NCBI GenBank assembly: GCA_964391885.1
Contig: CAYMNU010000015.1
Coordinates: 1 to 24,488, forward strand
Length of the DNA stretch: 24,488 bases
Direction of reading: 5' to 3'
DNA from: CAYMNU01 sp964391885
GTDB lineage: Archaea > Altiarchaeota > Altiarchaeia > JAFGQM01
In this document: positions 7,232-15,427 of the stretch, one piece after another
Numbering within the stretch: position 1 is the stretch's first letter
How the letters are laid out: each line of letters starts with the position of its first letter
Translations under genes and position numbers: made by a program
Notes under the pieces: generated by a model
Database searches by the model: none
Seen by the model: only the letters and a program-made list of their open reading frames with translations
Told to the model about the DNA's origin: nothing

Positions 7232-10089
7232 GGGTCGAGCTGGCAGTACTGCATGAGGTCTGCGTCTGCCTGCGTGAGGGCGTAGATGAGGCCTGCGGCG
7301 CCCACGACGCGCCTGAGGCCCGCAAGCTCAGCGTCGTCGAGAAGCATGTAGAGGTTGTTGATGTTGACTGCAAAACTCTGCTGGCTTATCATAACATACG
7401 GGAAATTCGGGCAGGAATAAACACATGTGCAGTCTATCTTAAAGCCCAATTCAGAGATCATATCGTCGCATATGTCTGCAACCCTAAATGTAGGTAACCC
7501 ATAATCAAAGGCACAGGACCTGATAAAGGGGTGCGTTTCCGAGCACACGCCTCCGCTGACTTGAGGGATGACGCAAACGATGTCCCAGGGCATCCCGTCC
7601 TCGCAGGCTGCCTTGAGGTCATCAAGATCTGCAATCGCATCTACAATTTCTTTGGCCGATGCGGCTGCACCAAGCAAAGTTGCCATCCCATCATAACCCA
7701 AACTACCTGCCATCTGGCTCACTGCACGTGCGGCGCCCCACCCGTCTCCACTATCCAGCGCCGTCTGGAGACCCGCAGCAGCACCAAAGAAATTCGCCAT
7801 GTCCTGTTCACCAATCATCCCAAAGAAACCCGAGAGGGCAGTCAGCGGTTGCCCGTTATCCAGACCTTGTATAACTGCCGCAGCCCCGGAGTAGAATCGA
7901 GCAAGCTCCTCATAACCCTGCAGCATGGCTGCGGTGGCTGCCGCGCGCAAAACAGCCTCAGCATCTCCGCTCCTTACCGCTTCGACAATAGTCGCAGCAG
8001 TTATCAACTCACGTGGGATCCCCAGATCGGCACTCATACGATTGAGCACAGACAGCACGGCCTGCACGCTCCCGCTGTCAATGGCCTGGTAAAGCCCTGC
8101 AAGATTACATACTGTCCTCGCTTGGCTGACATCATATAAGTTGCCGAGACCGCATAGGGCCAATAATGCCTTATCATATTCCCCCGTGCTCATATAATTC
8201 TGGACCCCCATCATCTTGCAGACTGCCGCGGATGTCTTTGAAATGGATTGTGCCGCCTGTGCAAGACCATCCGAGTTGAAAGCTGAAGAGAGGCTGTTAA
8301 GATCATTAATTATGCCAACACTTCTTGTCGAACTGGTGCTTCCACTGCTCACACTCGCAACTATGCCTCCGGCACTTGTGGAAGCCCCACCGGTCTGGGT
8401 TGGATTAAGAATTTGCGCGAGTGTAGTGCTTGCACCTGTATTGGATGCACCAGGGGGGGTGCTCGTGACTTCAACCGTACTATTTCCATAACTTCCCCTC
8501 AGGGTTACTTCTCTAATTGTCTCTCCATGGACGTTGTACATATCATTTTTAGCAATGTTGTCGGATATATCTTGGAGATCGGATTCCCTTAATATTGGCG
8601 CTGCCCCGGTGTTATCTATATTCAATTCGAAGCTCTCGCCATCCTTTGAAATCAACAATAAAACATTTTGGCGTATAACTTCCTCTTCCTTCCCCCCTCT
8701 TTTACTGCAATCCACATCATTTGTCAGTTGGTCGGTTTGTAACCTCTGCGATGTGCTTATGAAACTGAAAGGTATGCCTCCAGTAAAATCACTTGAGATA
8801 TAATTCGGGTTCGTCTCAATCACCTTGCCCCGTATGGAAGCCTCGCTGGGCTTGCCTTTGAACCAATTGCACAAATGAGTGGGGCTGCCATCATGCGTCA
8901 CATAACCGCCTATGGTGTCGCTAGCAAATAAGTTATTCAAAGCCTGTCCAAGCAGGTTTGATACCGGAGCAGGGAGCGGAATCGTCAATGGCTGGTCCTC
9001 CACAATCCAGCTGACTGTGAATTCATCTGCATTGACCTCACTTAATTTCAATTCTATTGCCCCATCCGGCACATCAATGGGTGTTCTGGAAATCGTATTG
9101 TTAGTGGAATTGATAAACAGGGACATCCCATTCGGCCTGCAGGTCTGCCCGCTGCCCCCCTGGGTCTCCCTATAAGTGCCGACGGGACCTGTACACACGA
9201 ATCCAATATCTTCAGGTTGGTGCGCACCGCCTCCAACATCCCTGGCCATGCTGAAGTCAGAAGACATTGCTATTATACCGTCATTGTTCCTGCTGCTCAT
9301 ATCCATCAAAGATATGGCACCGGCAGCGCTATGCCCCCAGCCCATTGTGGATGTAAGCACATCAGACCTGACACTTGGATCCTGCGGAAGCCTCCACCCG
9401 CTCCCGTATCTCATGATGCCATAGGTTCCGTCCAGTACCGCATTTACCGCCAGTATCTCCTCCACCGCCCTGTCGTGGATGGCGACGGCCCTGGTGCTCA
9501 GCTGATAGTTCCTCGCCTCGAGGTTGATTACAAGGCTGCTGTCCGCGTCGCTGTCGTCGCACTTTACCCTCTGGCCAACTGTCCAGCTGGAAAGCTCAAG
9601 GACGCCATCTTCCCTCTGCCTGATGCTGACGCTGGCCGAGGCTCCCGCAATCTCGACAGGTGTACATGAGATGCCCGGAACCTCGTCATATGCTGCTGCA
9701 TACACCCTCCCTGCATCCCCCGAAACAATGCTCGAAGCGCTTTGCGACATGTGTGATTGTAATTCTTGCCCCAAGTTCTCTCTGAAGCTTCTAGCAGGGT
9801 CTATGATGTGCTCCGTGCTCCTCAGGAACTCTATCACATCTTCCTCCAACCTGTTTTGCAGAAGATTATTGTAGAAATCCGCATTCATACACTGGGCTAT
9901 GAACGTGAGACGGGTACCACCTTCCTGAGATCTTGCAAGACTAACTAAAGTATCGTTCTCGGAGCCTATATGTATCCCCACGGCCACGGTTATGGCTATG
10001 AACATGCTGCCCAACAGGCCCAGCACGAGTATGCCGCTTAAGCCCTTTTTGTTCACGATAATCTTTTGCACAATCCCCTCCAATCGCAT
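7228..10089 (-). CDS. Large Cys-rich surface protein with pilin-like N terminus and helical repeats
   Basis: I do not recognise a family. From the ATG at 10089 it has 953 residues. A basic NKKG at 13-16 precedes one hydrophobic segment (17-38), like an archaeal class III (prepilin) signal, though the usual Glu at +5 is absent. About 40-540 is mixed alpha/beta. A Ser/Thr/Gly-rich linker spans about 541-600. Five helical repeats of about 36 residues follow (625-820), then a tail with nine Cys (829, 839, 849, 859, 874, 887, 889, 893, 949). There are 19 Cys in all, suggesting extracellular disulfides. No C-terminal sorting signal or hydrophobic tail is visible. A GTG at 10056 overlaps the archaeosortase TGA (GTGA) and would start the protein as MNKKGLSG; this alternative start is about equally likely. 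Confidence 0.8.
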   Translation of the reverse strand: MRLEGIVQKIIVNKKGLSGILVLGLLGSMFIAITVAVGIHIGSENDTLVSLARSQEGGTRLTFIAQCMNADFYNNLLQNRLEEDVIEFLRSTEHIIDPARSFRENLGQELQSHMSQSASSIVSGDAGRVYAAAYDEVPGISCTPVEIAGASASVSIRQREDGVLELSSWTVGQRVKCDDSDADSSLVINLEARNYQLSTRAVAIHDRAVEEILAVNAVLDGTYGIMRYGSGWRLPQDPSVRSDVLTSTMGWGHSAAGAISLMDMSSRNNDGIIAMSSDFSMARDVGGGAHQPEDIGFVCTGPVGTYRETQGGSGQTCRPNGMSLFINSTNNTISRTPIDVPDGAIELKLSEVNADEFTVSWIVEDQPLTIPLPAPVSNLLGQALNNLFASDTIGGYVTHDGSPTHLCNWFKGKPSEASIRGKVIETNPNYISSDFTGGIPFSFISTSQRLQTDQLTNDVDCSKRGGKEEEVIRQNVLLLISKDGESFELNIDNTGAAPILRESDLQDISDNIAKNDMYNVHGETIREVTLRGSYGNSTVEVTSTPPGASNTGASTTLAQILNPTQTGGASTSAGGIVASVSSGSTSSTRSVGIINDLNSLSSAFNSDGLAQAAQSISKTSAAVCKMMGVQNYMSTGEYDKALLALCGLGNLYDVSQARTVCNLAGLYQAIDSGSVQAVLSVLNRMSADLGIPRELITAATIVEAVRSGDAEAVLRAAATAAMLQGYEELARFYSGAAAVIQGLDNGQPLTALSGFFGMIGEQDMANFFGAAAGLQTALDSGDGWGAARAVSQMAGSLGYDGMATLLGAAASAKEIVDAIADLDDLKAACEDGMPWDIVCVIPQVSGGVCSETHPFIRSCAFDYGLPTFRVADICDDMISELGFKIDCTCVYSCPNFPYVMISQQSFAVNINNLYMLLDDAELAGLRRVVGAAGLIYALTQADADLMQYCQLDP
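7630..8217 (-). repeat. Five ~36-residue helical protein repeats in the surface protein
   Basis: The repeats are visible at protein level only. The recurring pattern is roughly A-(I/L/V)-x-S-G-(D)-x-x-x-A-(V/L), then a helix, then a Gly turn and A-x-x-x-G-A-A. The anchor Gly residues fall at 636, 673, 708, 746 and 781, spacings of 37, 35, 38 and 35. Examples are YMSTGEYDKALLAL, AIDSGSVQAVLSVL, AVRSGDAEAVLRAA, GLDNGQPLTALSGF and ALDSGDGWGAARAV. This looks like a TPR-like alpha-solenoid, usually a binding scaffold. Confidence 0.6.
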
Positions 10090-10643
10090 TTCCTGTCCTT
10101 CGCCAGCCTATACCAAACGAAGTAGTATAAGACTAATATGACAAATAAGAAAAGCCTGAACAACATACCGTGGTAGAAATCCCCTGCTTCCATCCCTGCG
10201 TCTTTAGTCAGGGCCATGGTGATTGCTATTCTTATCGGGTTCATCAGCAGTAGCAGCAGGGCGCCAGCAAGAGAACCAACAATCCTCCAGCCCAGGGCAA
10301 TATCAAAAGAGGCTATAAGAAGCGAGACGAGCAGGGCTATCTCAACAGCCCCCGAGCAGACCTCCGAGACCGCAAAATCCACATTCTCGCCTATAACCTG
10401 CATAGTCAGGACGTTGCCGCTGACAGTTGTTTCAATGCCCCAGGACGACAGAAGACCCGAGACCGCGTTAGCATGCCACAGGCCCATCCCCTCCCAAAAA
10501 GGCCCTGCAAGGGGTATGATTAAATAAAGGAATACCGCAAAAGACAAGAGGAAGATGGCGACGAATTGCCCTGCGCCCAAAAGGCCTTTTCTACTCTTCA
10601 CGTCTTTCTTTAAGCCTTTCCAGAACTTTTTTGCCGCTTTCAT
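10053..10643 (-). CDS. Archaeosortase/exosortase family protein
   Basis: This 196-residue membrane protein has about five hydrophobic segments after a basic N terminus. It carries the exosortase/archaeosortase catalytic set: Cys96 in EVCSGAVEIALLVS, Arg138 in LLLMNPIRIAITMAL, and His158 in FYHGMLFRLF. The family cuts a C-terminal tripartite signal (short motif, helix, basic end) on surface proteins and links the new C terminus to a lipid. The gene comes first in an operon with the large surface protein and a DGGGP synthase, and diverges from the secretion ATPase. No C-terminal sorting signal is seen in any protein in this window. The subfamily is not assigned. Confidence 0.88.
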   Translation of the reverse strand: MKAAKKFWKGLKKDVKSRKGLLGAGQFVAIFLLSFAVFLYLIIPLAGPFWEGMGLWHANAVSGLLSSWGIETTVSGNVLTMQVIGENVDFAVSEVCSGAVEIALLVSLLIASFDIALGWRIVGSLAGALLLLLMNPIRIAITMALTKDAGMEAGDFYHGMLFRLFLFVILVLYYFVWYRLAKDRKCDWRGLCKRLS

Positions 10644-10668
10644 AATGCGTTCTTATTTTTAAGCCGCC

Positions 10669-10680
10669 TTAAATTAAATA
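10669..10680 (+). promoter_or_regulatory. TATA-like box of the divergent ATPase/archaeosortase promoter
   Basis: TTAAATTAAATA is centred 23-24 nt before the ATPase ATG at 10698, consistent with a leaderless transcript. Because the element is nearly self-complementary and sits about 32 nt from the archaeosortase ATG at 10643, it or the CTTATTTTTAAG at 10652-10663 could also serve the minus strand. The whole divergent region is only 54 bp. Confidence 0.55.
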
Positions 10681-10697
10681 AGCATCAAACCCGTCAA

Positions 10698-13082
10698 ATG
10701 GAATCAGTCGACCTCCTGAAGGTGGGGGGAGCCCTCATCAAGCACAACGAAGGCAAGAAGGAGATGGTAATAAACTACCGTAACTGTGTTTACGGCACCA
10801 GCGTCGCCGATTTCCCCCAAACCATGGCTCTCGTGCTGGACAAGCTCGTCGAGCACCCGGATGTGGACACCATCCTGATGGAGGAATTCTATGAGCGTCT
10901 TTACGATGAAAAGCAGACCACTATTCTGAAAGAGGTGGCGCAGGTCATCTCCCGTTTGCAATCTGAGCATATCTGGAGCCCCAGCCACCTTGCCGAAAGC
11001 GACAATGACAGGCACATATCCGAGAGGAGCGATTATGTGACCAACCTTGTCCACAGCATTATGCGTACTGACCCCGTGGGTGCATTCTTTAACCTAAAGC
11101 AAGAGATAGAAAAAGAGCGTGCAAAATACCAGCAGGCGGATGCCTCTTACCAAAAAAGCGCCCAGATTTACATAAAGACCCTGATGGAGATATACCAATT
11201 GCTTGGCAATACCACCCTCATCAAACAGGCCAACGCGATAATATCAAAGCTTCACAAGCTGCCTACCGGACGAACAATCTACAAGAGCATCTTCGAGACG
11301 CAGATAAAACCCTCCTTCATTCGCACCCGCATACAGGGGGCAGCCCCCAAGGGAGTGGAACTGATAGACTCTTATATGGTGGGTGACTCTGAGGTCGAGA
11401 TATACCGCCACCCGGAGAAGATAGAGTATCTCTATTATCTTTACCCCCCTGAATATTCACTGGGCCCGGACCAGTATTTTCTCTTGAACAAAACAAAGGA
11501 GATTGTCTCGCAGCAGAAGATTGAAGGCGTCGAGTTCGACGACCCCTCAGAGACGAGGCGATACTTTGAAAGGATATACGAAGGAACCCTGGCTGACCTC
11601 GCAGAGAGCAACGGCATAAAGCTTGATTACACTGAGATACAGAAGCTAGCCAAGATAGTCGCTAGATACACTGTGGGTTTTGGTCTCCTTGAAACCGTCC
11701 TTTCCGACGACAGGATAACCGATGTTTATATAGACGCGCCGATAGGCCGTTTCCCTTTATATTTGGTCCACAGCGACTACGCACAATGCGCCACCAATCT
11801 GATATACACAATAGACGAAGCCCGCAGTGTAATCTCTAAATTCAGGGCGATATCCGGAAGGCCTTTCGACGAGTCGCACCCTGTTTTGGACATGGATTTG
11901 GACGTCCTCTCATCAAGAATATGCGTCATCGGCAAGCCTCTAAGCCCAACGGGCCTTTCCCTTACCTTCAGGCGCCACAAGGAAACCCCCTGGACTCTCC
12001 CTCAGTTCATAGACGTCCATATGATAAACCCGCTCGGTGCGGGTCTGCTCTCATTCTTCATCTTTGCGCAGGCATCCACACTAGTCACTGGCTCAAGGGG
12101 CTCTGGAAAATCCTCTTTCATGAACGCCCTGATGCTTGAGATACCCCAGAACCTGAGGATACTTACCCAGGAGGATACCCTGGAGTTGCCCGTTCCATAC
12201 ATGAAAAATCTCGGCTTCAACATACAGCCCCTCAAGACGCGTTCAGCCATCCAAACCTCACAGACTGACAGTGAGATAGCCCCAGAGGAATCCCTGAGGA
12301 CTGCCCTCCGTTTAGGGGACTCGGTATTGATATTGGGCGAAGTGAGGTCAAAGGAAGCCAAGGTCCTTTATGAAGCTATGAGAGTAGGCGCCGTGGGTAA
12401 CGTAGTCATGGGTACGATCCACGGTGAAAATGCCTATTCAGTATGGGATAGGGTAGTAAACGATTTGGAAGTGCCTACGACATCTTTCAAGGCGACTGAT
12501 TTAGTAGTCACATGCTCGCCAATCCGCAAGAAAGGAACACTCCAGAAATTCAGGAGGCTCATCGAAGTCACGGAAGTGGGCAAGCACTGGAGGGACGACC
12601 CGGAAGCAGAGGGCGGCTTCACCAATATATTCAAGCACGTCTCCGAAAAAGATGACTGGGAGTTGAATCCGCTCTACAAGGACCCTAAGCTTATCATGGG
12701 TGCAGGGGGCAGCGAGTTCTTCAAAAAGGTTTCTGCACGCATGGGCCTGAGCTTCGAGGAGATATGGGGGGAGATAGACATCAGGACAAAGACCAAGGCC
12801 TATCTAGTGGATATGAAAAGAAAATATGACATCCCCGCCCTACTCGAAAGCCAGTATACTGTACCCATAAACAATCAGGCTATGCTCATAAGCGACCGAA
12901 TGAAGGAGTCAAAAGGCGGCTTTGACTATGACGAAGTTTACAAGCAATGGAAGACCTGGGTGGATGAAAGATACATAAAGCCCCTGGTCGAAAGAAAGAA
13001 AAAACTCGAGGAGATGAAAGCGCAGAAACAGGCGCAGATGCAGGCAAGGCGCAGGGCGATAGTGGCATCAAGGAAGGAATAG
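10698..13082 (+). CDS. Archaeal type II/IV secretion (pilus-type) ATPase, GspE/VirB11 family
   Basis: This 794-residue hexameric motor ATPase is of the kind that powers archaeal type IV pili, archaella or related systems. An N-terminal region of about 300 residues is largely helical. The GspE core holds Walker A GSRGSGKS (465-472), the Asp box ILTQEDTLEL (488-497), Walker B VLILGEVR with Glu548, and the His box VMGTIHGENAYS with His575. All active-site motifs are intact. After the core, about 150 extra residues lead to a basic, Gln/Lys-rich tail (765-794). The membrane platform gene (TadC/PilC type) usually found next door is absent; instead it diverges from the archaeosortase and surface-protein operon. 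Which machine it drives is not shown. Confidence 0.93.
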   Translation: MESVDLLKVGGALIKHNEGKKEMVINYRNCVYGTSVADFPQTMALVLDKLVEHPDVDTILMEEFYERLYDEKQTTILKEVAQVISRLQSEHIWSPSHLAESDNDRHISERSDYVTNLVHSIMRTDPVGAFFNLKQEIEKERAKYQQADASYQKSAQIYIKTLMEIYQLLGNTTLIKQANAIISKLHKLPTGRTIYKSIFETQIKPSFIRTRIQGAAPKGVELIDSYMVGDSEVEIYRHPEKIEYLYYLYPPEYSLGPDQYFLLNKTKEIVSQQKIEGVEFDDPSETRRYFERIYEGTLADLAESNGIKLDYTEIQKLAKIVARYTVGFGLLETVLSDDRITDVYIDAPIGRFPLYLVHSDYAQCATNLIYTIDEARSVISKFRAISGRPFDESHPVLDMDLDVLSSRICVIGKPLSPTGLSLTFRRHKETPWTLPQFIDVHMINPLGAGLLSFFIFAQASTLVTGSRGSGKSSFMNALMLEIPQNLRILTQEDTLELPVPYMKNLGFNIQPLKTRSAIQTSQTDSEIAPEESLRTALRLGDSVLILGEVRSKEAKVLYEAMRVGAVGNVVMGTIHGENAYSVWDRVVNDLEVPTTSFKATDLVVTCSPIRKKGTLQKFRRLIEVTEVGKHWRDDPEAEGGFTNIFKHVSEKDDWELNPLYKDPKLIMGAGGSEFFKKVSARMGLSFEEIWGEIDIRTKTKAYLVDMKRKYDIPALLESQYTVPINNQAMLISDRMKESKGGFDYDEVYKQWKTWVDERYIKPLVERKKKLEEMKAQKQAQMQARRRAIVASRKE

Positions 13083-13107
13083 CCCCCCCAACCCTCAAAA
13101 TCTCTCA

Positions 13108-13120
13108 CTTTTTAAATTTC
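13108..13120 (+). promoter_or_regulatory. TATA-like box upstream of purD
   Basis: CTTTTTAAATTTC lies about 56 nt before the purD ATG, implying a leader of roughly 30 nt. That leader would contain AGGGGT at 13160-13165, four nt before the ATG, one of the few plausible ribosome binding sites in the window. The run of T could also end the ATPase transcript. A weaker CTTTTACT at 13143-13150 would instead give a leaderless start. Confidence 0.4.
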
Positions 13121-13169
13121 CACACACCGAAACGTTTTTGACCTTTTACTCACTAATTCAGGGGTTAAA

Positions 13170-14507
13170 ATGGACAAAGTACTCCTTGTCGGTAACGGCG
13201 CCCGCGAGCATGCAATCGCCGAGGCCATATGCCGAAGCCCCGGCAAACCGCAACTTTATGCATATATGTCGAAAAAGAACCCCGGGATAGCCCGTCTTTC
13301 AAAAGAATACGCAATCGGCGATATTCTGGATGCAAAAGAGATAGCAGCATGGGCGAAAGAAAAAAAAATATCCCTTGCCATTGTCGGCCCCGAAGCTCCG
13401 CTTGACGCGGGGGTGGTCGACGCCTTGGAAAAAGAGGGCATTGACTGTGCAAGCCCCTGCCGGGAAGCTGCAAGGCTTGAAACCGACAAGGCCTTTTCCA
13501 GAGACCTTCTAAAGCGCCACAACGTCCCCGGAGCCCCCATTTTCAAGATACTCGTAAGCGAAGAAGAGATAGACGAGTTTGTGGATTCGGTGTCAATGGA
13601 TCTTGTGGTCAAGCCTGCCGGCCTCACCGGTGGAAAGGGCGTCAAGATCGAGGGCGAACACCTGAAGAACAAGGAAGAGGTCAAAGATTACGCAAAAGAG
13701 ATCCTGCAGGAGGGCATAGGCGACATAGATATGGTCGTCATAGAAGAAAAGCTGGTTGGAGAAGAGTTCACTCTCCAGGCCTTTGTTTCGCCGGATGAGA
13801 TACTCGGCATGCCCATGGTGCAGGACCACAAGCGGGCGTATGATGGCGACCGGGGCCCGAACACAGGCGGCATGGGTTCCTATACAGGCGATGGTTACAT
13901 ACTGCCTTTCCTAAAAAAAGAGGATTATGATTTCGGCCTGAACGTCATACGAGAGTCCGTAAAAGCGCTTAAAAAAGAGACAGGGAAAATCTACAAGGGC
14001 CCCATATACTGCCAGATGATAGTCACACAAAACGGCCCAAAGCTGATTGAGTTCAATGCGCGTTTTGGAGACCCGGAAGCAATGAATGTATTATCCCTAT
14101 TTGAGGGTGATTTTGTCGAGGTGATGAAGGCAATGGTACATGGCGGCCTTGAGAAGGCATCCTGCAGCTTTGCAGCAAAAGCATCCGTATGCAAATATTT
14201 AGTGCCTTCCGGATATCCCGACAATCCCGAATCGGGGGCTGAGATTCGCATAGACGAAGAAGCAGTTTCGAAGGCGGGAGCGCACGTGCACTATGCCGCA
14301 GTCTCAGAGGAGAACGGCAAGATATACACCTCAAGTTCCAGGGCAGTCTCGCTTACCGGTCTTGGAAAGACAATAGAGGCTGCAGAAAAGATTGCCGAGA
14401 AGGCCACACGCTTTGTAAAAGGCCCGCTTGAACACAGGAAAGACATAGGCACCGAAGAGTTAATACAGAAGCGCTTCAGCCACATGAGGCAGATAAGGGG
14501 GCAATAA
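13170..14507 (+). CDS. purD: Phosphoribosylamine-glycine ligase
   Basis: This 445-residue cytosolic ATP-grasp enzyme joins glycine to phosphoribosylamine, step 2 of purine synthesis. The N-terminal loop VGNGAREHA is at 7-15. The ATP-grasp domain shows KPAGLTGGKGV at 148-158, DHKRAYDGDRGPNTGGMGSY at 219-238, and the metal-binding strand EFNARFGDPE at 294-303. Length is normal for PurD (420-450). It stands between the ATPase and an unknown membrane protein, away from purE at 15707, so purine genes are scattered here. The gene is intact. Confidence 0.97.
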   Translation: MDKVLLVGNGAREHAIAEAICRSPGKPQLYAYMSKKNPGIARLSKEYAIGDILDAKEIAAWAKEKKISLAIVGPEAPLDAGVVDALEKEGIDCASPCREAARLETDKAFSRDLLKRHNVPGAPIFKILVSEEEIDEFVDSVSMDLVVKPAGLTGGKGVKIEGEHLKNKEEVKDYAKEILQEGIGDIDMVVIEEKLVGEEFTLQAFVSPDEILGMPMVQDHKRAYDGDRGPNTGGMGSYTGDGYILPFLKKEDYDFGLNVIRESVKALKKETGKIYKGPIYCQMIVTQNGPKLIEFNARFGDPEAMNVLSLFEGDFVEVMKAMVHGGLEKASCSFAAKASVCKYLVPSGYPDNPESGAEIRIDEEAVSKAGAHVHYAAVSEENGKIYTSSSRAVSLTGLGKTIEAAEKIAEKATRFVKGPLEHRKDIGTEELIQKRFSHMRQIRGQ

Positions 14508-14560
14508 CCTTTTTAAGTCTCTGCCGTTAATCTAGGCGATAATAAGATTAAATAGATTAA

Positions 14561-15427
14561 ATGGCTGATAACGATCCCAAAGCGCCAAATGACGGTTTTG
14601 CAGCTTATGAAACCCCCTTACATAGGGTAGAGGCAATGCCGGACAAATTAGTTCTTTCCAGGAAGTTCCCCCCTGCTAAAAGATTTATTGTATACCAAGA
14701 CATAGCTTCTGTGGAGCACACCCGCCTCATAGATTATCGGCTTCTCATAAATCTGGCAATACCCCTATTCTTGATATATTTGATTAATTATGTTGATGTA
14801 GCGAGAGACATTATTGCCCGCCTTGTACTGGAAATAGGACACGCGGCCGGACATTTTACGAGTACAGTAGTCGACCAGCAAGTCTTATGGGAAACACAAA
14901 ATGCAATAAGCCTACTGACTGCCGTACTCATTCTGGCTGTCGGATACTACACCATACGCTTTGCCATGTCTTTGGGTATGAGGCTTGTTGTTTACCAGGT
15001 TGGCAAAAGCCCAATCGCAATACCACTGAGGCTGACTGGGGATTCGATGAAGGTCTTGTCTGAGATAAACACCCGCAGCAAAGAGGCCAAAGGCATCTCA
15101 AAAGAAGAAGCCCAGAAAATAATAGGCGACCAGATCCGAGAATTGTTGGACTCGCGTGTTAAGATGCAGGAACAGATGTTGAACTCTCTGAAGATTGCAG
15201 CCCTTGCTGCAAACACACCCCAGGCCAAGTCCAAGCTCAAGCAGATGATGGATGAGAGCATCGCCAAGCTCGAAGCTGAAGACGAAGCCATAGACCGGGA
15301 GTTAAGGAAAACGGGTCTAAAGAAAGAAGACGTATTCAAGAAATATCGCATAAAAGCGCCGAAAGAGGAGTTCATAGATTCAGTCCTCAAAGACGGCGAC
15401 TTGAGCTCACTGCTTTCTGACAAGTAA
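14561..15427 (+). CDS. Membrane protein with PH-like halves split by a transmembrane hairpin, and a helical tail
   Basis: I do not recognise a named family. Two hydrophobic helices lie at about residues 60-78 and 114-136 of 288. The segment before them (KLVLSRKFPPAKRFIVYQDI, then ASVEHTRLIDYR) and after them (MRLVVYQVGKSPIAIPLRLT, then GDSMKVLSEIN) together look like the strands and final helix of a bacterial/archaeal PH domain interrupted by the hairpin. Residues about 165-255 form charged, probably coiled-coil helices, and the end is another short helical module (EEFIDSVLKDGDLSSLL). It would sit in the membrane with most of its mass cytosolic. Its end overlaps the convergent DUF357 gene by 21 bp. 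The PH assignment is inference. Confidence 0.7.
   Translation: MADNDPKAPNDGFAAYETPLHRVEAMPDKLVLSRKFPPAKRFIVYQDIASVEHTRLIDYRLLINLAIPLFLIYLINYVDVARDIIARLVLEIGHAAGHFTSTVVDQQVLWETQNAISLLTAVLILAVGYYTIRFAMSLGMRLVVYQVGKSPIAIPLRLTGDSMKVLSEINTRSKEAKGISKEEAQKIIGDQIRELLDSRVKMQEQMLNSLKIAALAANTPQAKSKLKQMMDESIAKLEAEDEAIDRELRKTGLKKEDVFKKYRIKAPKEEFIDSVLKDGDLSSLLSDK

Noticed and set aside
7531..8139. Plus-strand open frame of 202 codons
   Set aside because: It is antisense to the surface-protein repeats; the sense frame is coupled to its neighbours and shows periodic protein repeats, so the sense frame is the gene.
6398..13082. Canonical type IV pilus or archaellum operon
   Set aside because: Only the ATPase is typical. 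No TadC/PilC platform protein, prepilin peptidase or small pilins are present, so I kept the calls to single genes and treated the system as a hypothesis.
15407..15427. Frameshift or misassembly at the 21-bp overlap of convergent genes
   Set aside because: Both reading frames end cleanly with family-like or structured C termini; short convergent overlaps also occur at 6398-6406 and fit the compact genome.
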